From the NCBI GenBank assembly GCA_963543845.1, contig CAUUCL010000004.1:12373-76372 (forward strand): 64,000 nucleotides of DNA. Direction: 5' to 3'. Source of the stretch: CAUTNH01 sp963543845 (GTDB lineage: Bacteria > Bacillota_I > Bacilli_A > Acholeplasmatales > Acholeplasmataceae). The translations under genes and the position numbers were made by a program. This document shows, piece after piece, positions 25,795 through 34,599 of this stretch. Positions within the stretch are counted from its first letter, which is position 1. The number at the start of each line of letters is the position of its first letter. The notes below the pieces were generated by a model. The model ran no database searches. It was given only the letters and a program-made list of their open reading frames with translations, and was not told the origin of the DNA.

Positions 25795-27108
25795 ATGAAT
25801 ATAAATAGAAATTATTATTTAAATAAACTTATAGCTAAAAAACATAATGGCCTAGTAAAAATAATCACAGGACTACGTCGCGCGGGTAAGTCGTATTTAC
25901 TTTTTAAACTTTTTAAGGAACACTTATTATCTAGCAAAGTATTAGAAGATCAAATAATTACATTTGCTTTTGATAATAAGGAAGATCTAATTTTATTAGA
26001 TGATTATTTACCTAATTCAAATACATTATTTTACGATTCTAAGAAAATAAATTATAAAGTTAATTCTAATAAATTTTTAAAATATCTTTTGCAAAAAACA
26101 AAAGATGATAAAAAGTATTATATCTTACTTGATGAGATACAACTTTTAGATGAATTCGTTATTACATTAAATGCTTTATTAAGACATTCTAATTTTGATA
26201 TTTATGTGACAGGAAGTAATTCCAAAATGCTATCTAAGGATATATTAACTGAATTTAGAGGTAGAGGAGATCAAATACATTTATATCCTCTATCATTTAA
26301 AGAATTTTATAGTGTATGTGATTTAGATTTTAACAATGCATATTTAGAGTATAGCTACTATGGAGGCATGCCATATCTTTTAAGTATTAGTGATAAAAAT
26401 GAAAAGCAAGAATATCTAAAAAGACTTTTTACTGAGATATATCTTAAGGATATTATAGATAGAAATAATATTCAAAATAAAGAAAATTTTACTATCTTAT
26501 TTGAGATACTCGCAAGTCAAATAGGTTCTTATACTAATCCTTGTAATATTGAAAATACTTTCAAGTCTAAACTAAAAATAGTATATAATCACGATACTAT
26601 TAAAAATCATATTGATTTTATGATAGATTCTTTTATTTTATCGGAAGTTAAAAAATATGATATTAAGGGTAAAAAATATATAGGTGCCAATTCAAAATAC
26701 TATTATACTGATATAGGTTTAAGAAATGCTTTGTTAAATTTTAGACAAATAGAACCAACACATATAATGGAAAATATTATATATAATGAACTTTTGCAAA
26801 GAGGATATAGTGTTGATGTGGGAATTGTAGAATTAAATGAAAAAGATGGGAATGGAAAATATTATAAAAAACAATTTGAAACGGATTTTATTTGCAATAA
26901 ATCAGATAAGAAAATCTATATACAAGCAGCTTATAGTATTGACAATATTGAAAAGTTTAATCAAGAGAAAAAATCACTTATTAACATTAAAGATTACTTT
27001 AAAAAGGTAATTATTGTAAAAGATGAAATAAATAAATATTTTACTGATGAAGGAGTTGAAGTGATAAGCCTTAAAGATTTTTTACTTAAAAGTTGTGATT
27101 TAATTTAG
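25795..27108 (+). CDS. AAA_14/DUF4143 family ATPase (copy 1)
   Basis: A 437-residue P-loop ATPase of the solitary 'ATP-binding protein' type. Seen: Walker A TGLRRAGKSYLL (about 24-35), Walker B YILLDEIQLL (about 103-112), the sensor-like VTGSNSKML and the family segment FRGRGDQIHLYPLSFKEF, then the DUF4143 region (YLKDIIDRNNIQNKENF, SEVKKYDIKGKKYIG) ending in a nuclease-like fold around FETDFICNK and IQAAYSI. The residues DFI..N and IYIQAAY resemble the D-x(n)-ExK arrangement with Gln in place of Glu. RBS AAGGAG precedes the ATG. The function of the family is not settled. It is one of three in this window; they are diverged from one another. Confidence 0.85.
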   Translation: MNINRNYYLNKLIAKKHNGLVKIITGLRRAGKSYLLFKLFKEHLLSSKVLEDQIITFAFDNKEDLILLDDYLPNSNTLFYDSKKINYKVNSNKFLKYLLQKTKDDKKYYILLDEIQLLDEFVITLNALLRHSNFDIYVTGSNSKMLSKDILTEFRGRGDQIHLYPLSFKEFYSVCDLDFNNAYLEYSYYGGMPYLLSISDKNEKQEYLKRLFTEIYLKDIIDRNNIQNKENFTILFEILASQIGSYTNPCNIENTFKSKLKIVYNHDTIKNHIDFMIDSFILSEVKKYDIKGKKYIGANSKYYYTDIGLRNALLNFRQIEPTHIMENIIYNELLQRGYSVDVGIVELNEKDGNGKYYKKQFETDFICNKSDKKIYIQAAYSIDNIEKFNQEKKSLINIKDYFKKVIIVKDEINKYFTDEGVEVISLKDFLLKSCDLI

Positions 27109-27127
27109 CATTGCTTTAAAAATAATA

Positions 27128-27164
27128 TCAAATGTTTGCAACAAAAAACCTCAAATGTTTGCAA
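27128..27164. repeat. two 14-bp direct repeats with 23-bp period
   Basis: TCAAATGTTTGCAA occurs exactly at 27128-27141 and 27151-27164. The start-to-start distance is 23 bases. The pair lies 20 bases after the stop of ATPase copy 1 and 12 bases ahead of a TATATTATA sequence that could be a -10. It may be the promoter region of a lost gene or belong to ATPase copy 1. Confidence 0.85.
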
Positions 27165-27225
27165 ATCTCAGCATTATATTATAGATTTTATTTCATTTTT
27201 GAAATTAAGTCTTAGTTTATTTCTT

Positions 27226-27256
27226 CCGCTCGCACTAATAAGTGCGGGCTTTTTTA
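27226..27256 (+). terminator. stem-loop terminator in the prophage scar
   Basis: Stem CGCACT (27231-27236) / AGTGCG (27241-27246), extended by wobble and GC pairs, followed by TTTTTT. It precedes the holin-like remnant and has the look of a phage late-region terminator. The rest of 27165-27275 holds no gene. Confidence 0.8.
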
Positions 27257-27275
27257 GTAGAAGGGAATCTGAATA

Positions 27276-27732
27276 TTAAAGAATGTAAAAATAATATTAT
27301 CACTTGTATCAGCACTTGTGCCACTAGGTTCTATAATCGCAGGACTGTTTATTAAATTTGCGAAAAGCGAAAAAGCCAAAAAGATAGCAAAACAAATAAA
27401 TTTTTGGACAAGTGAAATTGGTAAACATGTAGTAGAAGCAGAGAAGTTTTTAAACTATAAAGGATTTGAAAAAGGAGTATGTACTAACAAGATTTAATCA
27501 GGCTTGCCCTGATAATAAGGTTAAATATGACATAACTAAAGTTAGTTAAATACTTGAGGAAATACTAAGGATTACAAAAAAAGTTAACAAGGTGCTAGAA
27601 CAACTAACTAGACTGCTTGAGTTGTTAAAAATAGAAAAAGTGGAAATCACTATAAAAAATAGTAACTCCCACAAGACCAAAACTATTATAACAATAAAGC
27701 AGGCAAAATTCAAGTCTAAACTTAAAAAGTAA
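27276..27732 (+). pseudogene. phage holin-like (LLH-type) remnant, frameshifted
   Basis: From about 27285 the frame reads VKIILSLVSALVPLGS, a hydrophobic helix with no start codon in frame, followed by AKSEKAKKIAKQIN, HVVEAEKF and NYKGFEKG, and stops at TAA near 27499. The next frame continues the same protein as EYVLTRFNQACPD and KYDITKVS, is cut by an in-frame TAA, then carries on as ILEEILRITKKVNK to a charged tail ending at 27732. The pattern membrane helix, AEK..KGxEKKxYVL..., TKKVN is that of LLH-type phage holins. So at least three lesions are seen: no start, a frameshift and a nonsense codon. Confidence 0.7.
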
Positions 27733-27794
27733 AAAGAGACTTGATACCGAAAAGTAGGAGGGTAAAACCTCCTATGAGTAGGTTATATGCTGTT

Positions 27795-27836
27795 CAGTTG
27801 ACTACAATTTGTAGTCATGTCAAATTATTAAAAATG
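27795..27836 (+). pseudogene. possible second, inverted DinD fragment
   Basis: On the plus strand the frame reads VQLTTICSHVKLLKMA, which resembles the DinD stretch that in the minus-strand copy is ETATICSQSKME. The shared DNA (GACTACAATTTGTAGTC here) is nearly palindromic, so the orientation is ambiguous. It lies against the 3' end of the larger remnant, as if part of a second copy had been inverted. Weak evidence. Confidence 0.3.
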
Positions 27837-27839
27837 GCT

Positions 27840-28517
27840 CTATTGTATAGTTGTTGTTTTTGTATTTGTATTGAGACCTTTTGGTTGCTCTTTTTTAAGA
27901 ATTTCGGTTGTTGCAATTTCTGCAAGATTATTAAGAGTAATTTCAGTATTTGTCATATTATCTTTTAAACTCTCTTTTGTTAAGCCATTTAAATTTTTGT
28001 ATTCTCTTGTGATTTTTCCTGACCATCCATAGGTTAATATATTTGTTAATGGAACAAATTCATTTTTTTCAGTAATCCCGCCTTTATGGTATTCATCAGT
28101 TAAAAGATTTCTTGTTTCGATACTTTTTATTCTCTCGCTGATCTATTTATCATCAAAGCCTTTGCTTTTATAGTATTTATATGCTCTTTCTCTAGCATTT
28201 ACTATTGCTTGTTCGGGATCGTTAATTTCTTCAATTCTATTATTTCCCACACTAGCAAGCCATAACTTAAAGGGTTCGGCGTTTGGTGATGGGACTGATT
28301 GAATAAGTCTTAAAATACCTTCCATGTTTGCTACATCAGTTTTCCGCATTTTGCCATCTTGAGCTTCCATTTTCGACTGACTACAAATTGTAGCCGTTTC
28401 ATTTCCTTCTTCTTTTTTCTCGCTCCATACTTTTCTAATTTCTTTATTTTTAAAAAGTTCTAATCTTACTTTTAATTATTTATTATTTTTATCTTCAAAT
28501 AATTGTATAACGAACAT
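27840..28517 (-). pseudogene. dinD: DinD-like (BRO-N family) protein, broken
   Basis: One continuous minus-strand frame of 226 codons from an ATG at 28517 contains two internal stops. It reads MFVIQLFEDKNNK, stop (TAA at 28478-28476), then LFKNKEIRKVWSEKKEEGNE, KMEAQDGKMRKTDVANMEG, LRLIQSVPSPNAEPFKLWLA, GNNRIEEINDPEQA, then DDK, stop (TAG at 28145-28143) where the family has Trp, then IKSIETRNLLTDEYHKGG, YGWSGKITREYKNLNGL and KDNMTNTEITLNNLAEIATT. These are DinD hallmarks. The part between VWSE and KEEGN, normally about 40 residues with WYFSVVDVV, is deleted. A phage or mobile-element relic. Confidence 0.82.
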
Positions 28518-28655
28518 TAATTGGAGTAAATAAATGCGTGCAATAATTAACTATTCTTGCGCGTATATAATTATTATTTATAATTTTTGTAAACATAATT
28601 ATTATATGTTAAAATATCATAGGTTTAAATAAAAATGTTTTTTAGGAGGAATTAT

Positions 28656-29816
28656 ATGAAAAAAATATTATTTACATTACTTATTTTAATCTCAGGATTT
28701 TTATTTATTGGATGTAGAAAAAAGACAATAATAAATAATCTAGATGAGGCAATTGCTTATGTTAGAAAAAATAAAGACAAAGGCGATAATTTAAAAATTG
28801 AAAATAATGCTATTGTTGGATTGAAAAATCCTGATAAAGTAGATGGCGTATTATACTTAGAAAAAGCAGAAACATTAAAAAAAGATGCTTTGAAAAATAA
28901 TTCAAAAATAAGATCGCTTATTGTTGGTGAAGATGTTAAAAAAGTTGAATCATCTGCTATAACAGGTTTAGATGCTCTTGAAAATATTTATTTTTTAGGA
29001 GATAAAAAAATTGAGTTTAATGCGGTTAATTTAAATAACAAACTTAAGAAAGTTTATTTTAATAATACTAAATTAGAGGCAAGTAATAATCCATTTATGC
29101 AAAATGAAAATTTAGAAGAGTTTATTATTCGTGATGGAAAAAATATTCAATATAGAAATAATCAACTACTTACTTTAGCTAATAATGAGACAAATGTATT
29201 ATCACTAACTAATAAATTTGATGGAAAATTCGATCAAGCAGCAACTAAAGTATTGCAACATGCTGGAGGATTAAATACATATAATTTTACTGAGATAACA
29301 TTTGGAAGTAATTCAAAAATGAAAACTCTTGAAAGTTATATTTTCTCAAATTTAGCTTCTCTTAGAAAAATCACATTTCCTAAATCCATTGAAAAAGTAA
29401 ATCCAGATTTTGCAGCAATTCACAGCCTAAGTGAAATTGCTATTGAGGATGGATCTGTTGATTTTAAAGTGGTTAATAATTCCCTAGTAAAAGATGATAC
29501 TTTAATTTTAGGAAGTAAAAAAACAAATTTAGAAGGAATATCGTCTATTAAAAAGATTGGTAAAGCAGCATTTGCCGGAAATATTTCATTAGAGTTAGAT
29601 GATATTAAAAAAGCTATATCAAATGAGATTAAAGAAATTCTGAGCCAAGCATTTCTTGGTTGTATTAGTTTAAAAGGTATTCTTGATTTATCAGCAAAGA
29701 ATTTTGATAAATTAGGTTCACAATTATTCAAAGGAATTCCTAAAAGCGGCGAGAAAGCTCTTACAGTTTCAATTCCAGCAGTTGGAAGTATCGCAGCTGA
29801 TTGGGATCAAAGATAA
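28656..29816 (+). CDS. leucine-rich-repeat (BspA-type) surface lipoprotein 1
   Basis: A 386-residue exported lipoprotein. The ATG at 28656 follows AGGAGG with a 7-base spacer; an ATG at 28635 has none. The signal MKKILFTLLILISGFLFI ends at the lipobox IGC. The mature part has several LRR_5-like units with the pattern of predicted strands and L/I-x-x-I-x-F/I spacing (SLRKITFPKSIEKVNPDF, SLSEIAIEDGSVDFKVVN, IGKAAFAGN, EILSQAFLGCISLKG). It ends in AADWDQR. The stop overlaps the start of the next lipoprotein by one base. First gene of the surface operon; a promoter of TTGTAA/TAAAAT type lies about 40 bases upstream. Confidence 0.85.
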   Translation: MKKILFTLLILISGFLFIGCRKKTIINNLDEAIAYVRKNKDKGDNLKIENNAIVGLKNPDKVDGVLYLEKAETLKKDALKNNSKIRSLIVGEDVKKVESSAITGLDALENIYFLGDKKIEFNAVNLNNKLKKVYFNNTKLEASNNPFMQNENLEEFIIRDGKNIQYRNNQLLTLANNETNVLSLTNKFDGKFDQAATKVLQHAGGLNTYNFTEITFGSNSKMKTLESYIFSNLASLRKITFPKSIEKVNPDFAAIHSLSEIAIEDGSVDFKVVNNSLVKDDTLILGSKKTNLEGISSIKKIGKAAFAGNISLELDDIKKAISNEIKEILSQAFLGCISLKGILDLSAKNFDKLGSQLFKGIPKSGEKALTVSIPAVGSIAADWDQR

Positions 29817-30961
29817 TGAAAAAAGTATTTTATTTAATAATATTTTTATCTTTTGGACTATTTCTTTTTGCATGTAAAAAAACTAATAAATATCTTGAAG
29901 AGTATAAAAAATTAAATCAAGAAGAACTTGAAAAAGATTTTATATACGATAGTGATTTAAATACAATTTCAGGTTTATCCGAGCAAGGTCAAAAAAAAGA
30001 AATTTTATATTTTCCTAAAAATGCTAAAAGAGTAAAAAAAGGCAGTATAAAATCAAATGCTTTAAAGGAAGTTGTATTTACTTCTAATATTACTCAAATT
30101 GATGAATATAGCATTTTACAATCAGATAATTTAAAAGCAATTACTTTTTTAAATCATTTTAATACTGTAGGTAAAATTGGATATGATTTAAAAAGTTTAG
30201 AAAAGATCACTTTTTTAAACAGTAAAGTAAAAGATATAAAAAATGCCCTTTTTGTAAAAACACCTAAGCTTAGTAAGTTTGAAATTGTAAATTCTAATCT
30301 TGATATAAAAAATAATCAACTTATAGTAAGAGAAAATAATACATATAAACTTGTATATATAATGAATGATTTTAACTACAAGTTTGATACATCTATTACG
30401 CATATTTTAGATTTAGTGGGTATTTTTAAAAAAGTTAATATAAAAGAAATAGAGTTTCCCAAAAGCGTTAAGTATATTGGTGAGGGTGTAATAACTGATG
30501 CTAAGAGTTTAGAAAAAATTACATTTAATTTAGAATATCTTGAACAATTTAGCACAAACGCTATTCAAAATACTAATCTTACGGAAATTAAAAAAATTGG
30601 TAAAGCAGGTAAGTTTGATATTTTAAATGACACGCTAGTTAGTGATAAAAAGGCTGTTTTAATTAGCAAAAACAGTGATTTTACAAACTTAGATATTACT
30701 GAAATTAGCAATTATGCATTAAATAAAAACTTTGCTGCTAATTTAGATACATTAAAAAAAATAATCACAAAGAAAATAAATAAAATTGGTGAGTATGCTT
30801 TTAATGGTTCAAGCAATATTAAAGGTGAGTTTGATTTTAATGAGTTTGATAATGTAAAAGATGTTAAGAATAATATTTTTAACGGAATAAGTCAAGCTGA
30901 TTTACAAATCAAAAATGCCAATAAAGAAAATGCTTGGGATAGGAATTGGAATAAAAGATGA
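29816..30961 (+). CDS. leucine-rich-repeat (BspA-type) surface lipoprotein 2
   Basis: A 381-residue paralogue of the preceding gene. The start ATG at 29816 shares its A with the stop of lipoprotein 1. The signal MKKVFYLIIFLSFGLFLF ends at the lipobox FAC. LRR_5-like units recur (LKAITFLNHFNTVGKIG, SLEKITFLNSKVKDIKNA, EIEFPKSVKYIGEGV, INKIGEYAFNGSSNIKG), and the end NAWDRNWNKR mirrors the AADWDQR end of lipoprotein 1. Its TGA overlaps the ATG of the subtilase by 4 bases, so all are translationally coupled. Probably a tandem duplication that has diverged. Confidence 0.85.
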   Translation: MKKVFYLIIFLSFGLFLFACKKTNKYLEEYKKLNQEELEKDFIYDSDLNTISGLSEQGQKKEILYFPKNAKRVKKGSIKSNALKEVVFTSNITQIDEYSILQSDNLKAITFLNHFNTVGKIGYDLKSLEKITFLNSKVKDIKNALFVKTPKLSKFEIVNSNLDIKNNQLIVRENNTYKLVYIMNDFNYKFDTSITHILDLVGIFKKVNIKEIEFPKSVKYIGEGVITDAKSLEKITFNLEYLEQFSTNAIQNTNLTEIKKIGKAGKFDILNDTLVSDKKAVLISKNSDFTNLDITEISNYALNKNFAANLDTLKKIITKKINKIGEYAFNGSSNIKGEFDFNEFDNVKDVKNNIFNGISQADLQIKNANKENAWDRNWNKR

Positions 30962-33900
30962 AGAAAATATCTATGAGATTAAGTTTATTAGCTATTTTTA
31001 TATTAGCAGTAGTTAGTATTATCTCTTTTAATATTTCAGCTAGCAAGTGGAAGTATAAAAATAAACTTACAAAAGAGGTTATTGAAAAAATAGATAATAC
31101 ATCAAAAAATGAATATCTTGATTTTTTGCTTCACTTTAAAAATAAGAATGAAGTTAAAAAAACTGAGATAAATAAACTTCTTTCAAATTTAAAAGAAAAT
31201 CAAAAAAGCCAAAACGAGATAATTGAGAAAATTAAAAATCATAAAGATTTAGAGAAGTTTGAATCATTTTATATTATAAATACTTTAAGAGTAAGAGCTA
31301 GAAAAAATCTAATGATAGATTTAATAAAATCAGCTGATATTATAAAAGTTGAAGATAATTCAAAACTAGATTTAAATAAGCCAACAGGAAAAAGCATTTC
31401 TAAAAGGTCTAACTTAAAAGATCCAATGTGGAATATAGAAATGGTTAAAGCCGATAAGATGTGGAAAGAAAACATTTATGGCGAGGGTGTTACAGTTGGC
31501 ATAATTGATACTGCAGTTGATGTTAATCATAAAGGATTAAAAAGAAAATTTAAGGGCTATAATGAGTTAACTCAAACAATGGATTATGAAGGTAGTTTTT
31601 ATGATGCTTTAGAAGATGGTAAAAATGATAGACCCAATAATACAATGGATATGGATCATGGAACCCATGTTGCAGGTACTATTTTAGGAAGTGAGGTAAC
31701 AAGCTCTGGCATAGAACATAATAAAGTAGGGGTTGCTCCAAAGGCAAAATTTATAACAGCTAGAGCCCTTGATACTAAAAACCCTAATTTAAAAAGTATT
31801 AACTCAGTATTTATTAAAGCAGGGCAGTGGATGTTAAGCCCAACTGGAAAACCTGAAAACAGACCCAAAGTTATAAATAACTCATGGGGGGGCGGAGATA
31901 ATAGCCTATGGTATCAAGGAATGCTCAAGGCATGGCTTAATGCCGATATACTTCCAGTTTTTGCGGCTGGTAATAGAAGATATGAAGACCCACAAGATGT
32001 AAGATGTAATGTTGTAACACCAGGATCTTATCCAGAGGCTTTAACTGTTGCGGCAGTTGATAAAAATGAAGTACTAGCACCATTTTCATGCAGTGGACCA
32101 TCAAGGTTTAATACAAGTATTATAAAACCTGAAGTATCAGCTCCTGGAGTTGCGATAAGATCGACATGGCCTGGAGATGGTTATGCATATTTAAACGGAA
32201 CATCCATGGCAGCACCACATGTTACAGGACTTGTAGCACTACTTTCTTCATATGATAGAAGTAAAACTGTTGATGAGCTAAAAGAAATAATTAAAAAAAC
32301 AACTAAGGCAAGAACTGACTTAGAATTTCCATCATGGCCTAATATGGGATATGGCTATGGAATAATTGATGCTAAAAAAGCCCTTTTAAAACTGCAAAAT
32401 ACTAATATTTACACATTAAATTTTAATATTACTGCGGATAATTTAAGTGTTGATGATTATAGAATTGAAATTTATAAAGATGATGTACTAATTGAAAAAA
32501 TTAAAAATGTTAGTCAAATAACACTTGGTGAGGGAACTTATAAAATTAAGGTATTTAAAAAAGGCTATAAAAAGTATGAGTCAGAGCTTAATCTAAATAG
32601 TGATAAGACGCTTGATATAGAACTTTTAAAAGAAGAAATTATTAAATTTAGTGGGGTAGTTAAATCGGATGAGAATAATTTGGAAAATGCGAAAATTTTG
32701 TTCAAAAGTGAAATTTCAGATTATGAAGTATATTCACATCATAATGGTAATTTTGAAATAGATATTCCAAAAGGAAATTATGAAGTTGAAGTTTTTAAAG
32801 AAAACTATGAAGTTAAAAAGGAAACTATAAATATTGAAAATAATACTGACAATTATACTTTTAACCTTAGATACTTTAATAAAAAAATAGAAAATACTAA
32901 ACATGATAATTCAAAATTATCTCCTGATGTAAATAACTTGCTTCATATTGGTAACATGGCAGCTCAAAGATATTTTGGATATGAAGCGGGAGCAGTTAAA
33001 TTTAATTTAGCAAGTAAAACTAAAATTGAAAGTTTAGATGTGTTTTTTGCAAATAGCACACTTTCTGAATTTCAAGATACAAAAGCAAGATTATCAATAT
33101 TTTCATATGATGAGTATAAAAGACCAATCGAATATGTTACGGATTATGTAATAGATTTTATTCCAGGAAGACTTAATAAAATAAATCTTCAAAGATTTAA
33201 TCTAGAACTTGAAGGAGATGTGTATTTTATGCTTAAAAGCACAAATCCTGCTAAAAGTGGATTTGTTTTAGGTGTTGATACAACTAATTATGTAGTTGAT
33301 AATTCCTTTGTATCTGAAGGTGGAAATTTATATAAACTTGATTTTGTTAAAACTACTACGGGTAATTTAAAGGGTAATTTGATATTTAGGTTAAACAAAA
33401 TAAATGGCGATAACCAAGAAATAGAAAAACCGATTGTTGATGGTCCGCTTAAATATGGACAAACGCAAATTATCGGAAAGGCTAGTGGCAGTGTCGTTGC
33501 AATTTTTCCAAATGGAATAAGTACAATAAGTAAAACTAAAAATAATAAGTTTATAATTAATGTTCCATTTGGTTTAAATGTTGGTGATGAGATATACCTT
33601 TATAGGCTTGATGATAATGGAAATCGCTCTAAGAGTACTTATTTAAGAATATTAAATAATTTTGATAAATTAGATAAAGCACTTGATTATGCGGAAACAG
33701 TAATTTCAAGCAATCCTAGTCTTGGTGAGCTTGTTAAAAAATATAACAAGATTAAATCAGATTACGATAGTTTACATGTAAACACGATTTATCCAAGCTA
33801 TCAGATGATATCAGATAGACAAAAAGAAATTGATGAGCTAGCAGATAGTTTAAAAAATTTAGCAATTAGTGCGGATATACTAAGAAAACCACTACTTGAT

Positions 33901-34590
33901 CTTATAAGTGAAGCGGAAGAGCTTTTAAATAATACAGTAGTTGCAGAAGACCCTAAAACAGTTTATAAAGGAAGGTATTTAATCGATCAAATAAATCATG
34001 GTCTTTTGAAAAATAATATTAGAGCTGCTAGAAATATTGTTGAAAACTTATCTAATGGTCAAAATCAATTAAATGACAGATTTAAAATTCTTCAAAAAGC
34101 AATCAAAAACTTTAAAAAAGAGCGACAAGAAGGACAAATGTTTAGTGCAACTGATTATGAAATTGATGAGATAAAAAGTATTATTTTAGATTATAAGGAA
34201 GAGCTTGTGAAAAATAATAAGTTATTTAAAAATATGACATATTATGAAAAAGAAGATATTAAAAAGGCAATTCTAAAAATAAAGGAAGTTGAAGGGAAGA
34301 ATCTTTTAAACCTTTCATTAGATGAGCTTATAAATCTAAAAAATGAGATTTCTAAATCATATTATGATTTTAAATCAAAAGGTATTAGCGTTTTAGATAG
34401 CGATTTACTTGATTTAGATGAGCCATTTAGTCTTTATCAAAGCTTTATAAAATTGATCAATAAGGTTAATTTAGATAATTTAAAATTAGATGAGATAAAG
34501 ATTTTAATAGCAAATTATTATTATAAGTTATTAGAAAATAGTAGTATGGATTTAATAAATGAATTAAATGAAAAATTAAAAAACATATAA
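30958..34590 (+). CDS. secreted subtilisin-like serine protease, multidomain
   Basis: A 1210-residue S8-family protease. A signal or anchor helix occupies residues 8-28, then an inhibitor-type propeptide region (about 35-140). The catalytic triad is intact: Asp in GIIDTAVDVNH (about 184), His in DHGTHVAGT (about 233) and Ser in NGTSMAAPHVTG (about 416), with the oxyanion Asn in AAGN. Beyond about 485 come a PEGA-like unit (LGEGTYKIKVFKKGYKKYES), a carboxypeptidase-regulatory-like unit (FSGVVKSDENNLENAKILF), a jelly-roll-like stretch, an Ig-like unit (GQTQIIGKASGSVVAIF) and a helical tail (about 900-1210). No LPXTG or C-terminal membrane helix. It probably cuts host or neighbour proteins at the cell surface. 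Confidence 0.93.
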   Translation: MKKISMRLSLLAIFILAVVSIISFNISASKWKYKNKLTKEVIEKIDNTSKNEYLDFLLHFKNKNEVKKTEINKLLSNLKENQKSQNEIIEKIKNHKDLEKFESFYIINTLRVRARKNLMIDLIKSADIIKVEDNSKLDLNKPTGKSISKRSNLKDPMWNIEMVKADKMWKENIYGEGVTVGIIDTAVDVNHKGLKRKFKGYNELTQTMDYEGSFYDALEDGKNDRPNNTMDMDHGTHVAGTILGSEVTSSGIEHNKVGVAPKAKFITARALDTKNPNLKSINSVFIKAGQWMLSPTGKPENRPKVINNSWGGGDNSLWYQGMLKAWLNADILPVFAAGNRRYEDPQDVRCNVVTPGSYPEALTVAAVDKNEVLAPFSCSGPSRFNTSIIKPEVSAPGVAIRSTWPGDGYAYLNGTSMAAPHVTGLVALLSSYDRSKTVDELKEIIKKTTKARTDLEFPSWPNMGYGYGIIDAKKALLKLQNTNIYTLNFNITADNLSVDDYRIEIYKDDVLIEKIKNVSQITLGEGTYKIKVFKKGYKKYESELNLNSDKTLDIELLKEEIIKFSGVVKSDENNLENAKILFKSEISDYEVYSHHNGNFEIDIPKGNYEVEVFKENYEVKKETINIENNTDNYTFNLRYFNKKIENTKHDNSKLSPDVNNLLHIGNMAAQRYFGYEAGAVKFNLASKTKIESLDVFFANSTLSEFQDTKARLSIFSYDEYKRPIEYVTDYVIDFIPGRLNKINLQRFNLELEGDVYFMLKSTNPAKSGFVLGVDTTNYVVDNSFVSEGGNLYKLDFVKTTTGNLKGNLIFRLNKINGDNQEIEKPIVDGPLKYGQTQIIGKASGSVVAIFPNGISTISKTKNNKFIINVPFGLNVGDEIYLYRLDDNGNRSKSTYLRILNNFDKLDKALDYAETVISSNPSLGELVKKYNKIKSDYDSLHVNTIYPSYQMISDRQKEIDELADSLKNLAISADILRKPLLDLISEAEELLNNTVVAEDPKTVYKGRYLIDQINHGLLKNNIRAARNIVENLSNGQNQLNDRFKILQKAIKNFKKERQEGQMFSATDYEIDEIKSIILDYKEELVKNNKLFKNMTYYEKEDIKKAILKIKEVEGKNLLNLSLDELINLKNEISKSYYDFKSKGISVLDSDLLDLDEPFSLYQSFIKLINKVNLDNLKLDEIKILIANYYYKLLENSSMDLINELNEKLKNI

Positions 34591-34599
34591 GGAGGATAT

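Noticed and set aside
27741..27968. Plus-strand open frame of 75 codons in the prophage scar
   Set aside because: It runs against the 3' end of the minus-strand dinD relic, is Cys- and Phe-rich in an unnatural way and has no RBS; only a short part may be an inverted dinD fragment.
30958..34590. Subtilase as a member of the mycoplasma immunoglobulin protease (MIP) family
   Set aside because: MIP proteins are of a different serine-protease family (DUF31); this one has a classical S8 subtilisin triad, so only the functional analogy was kept.
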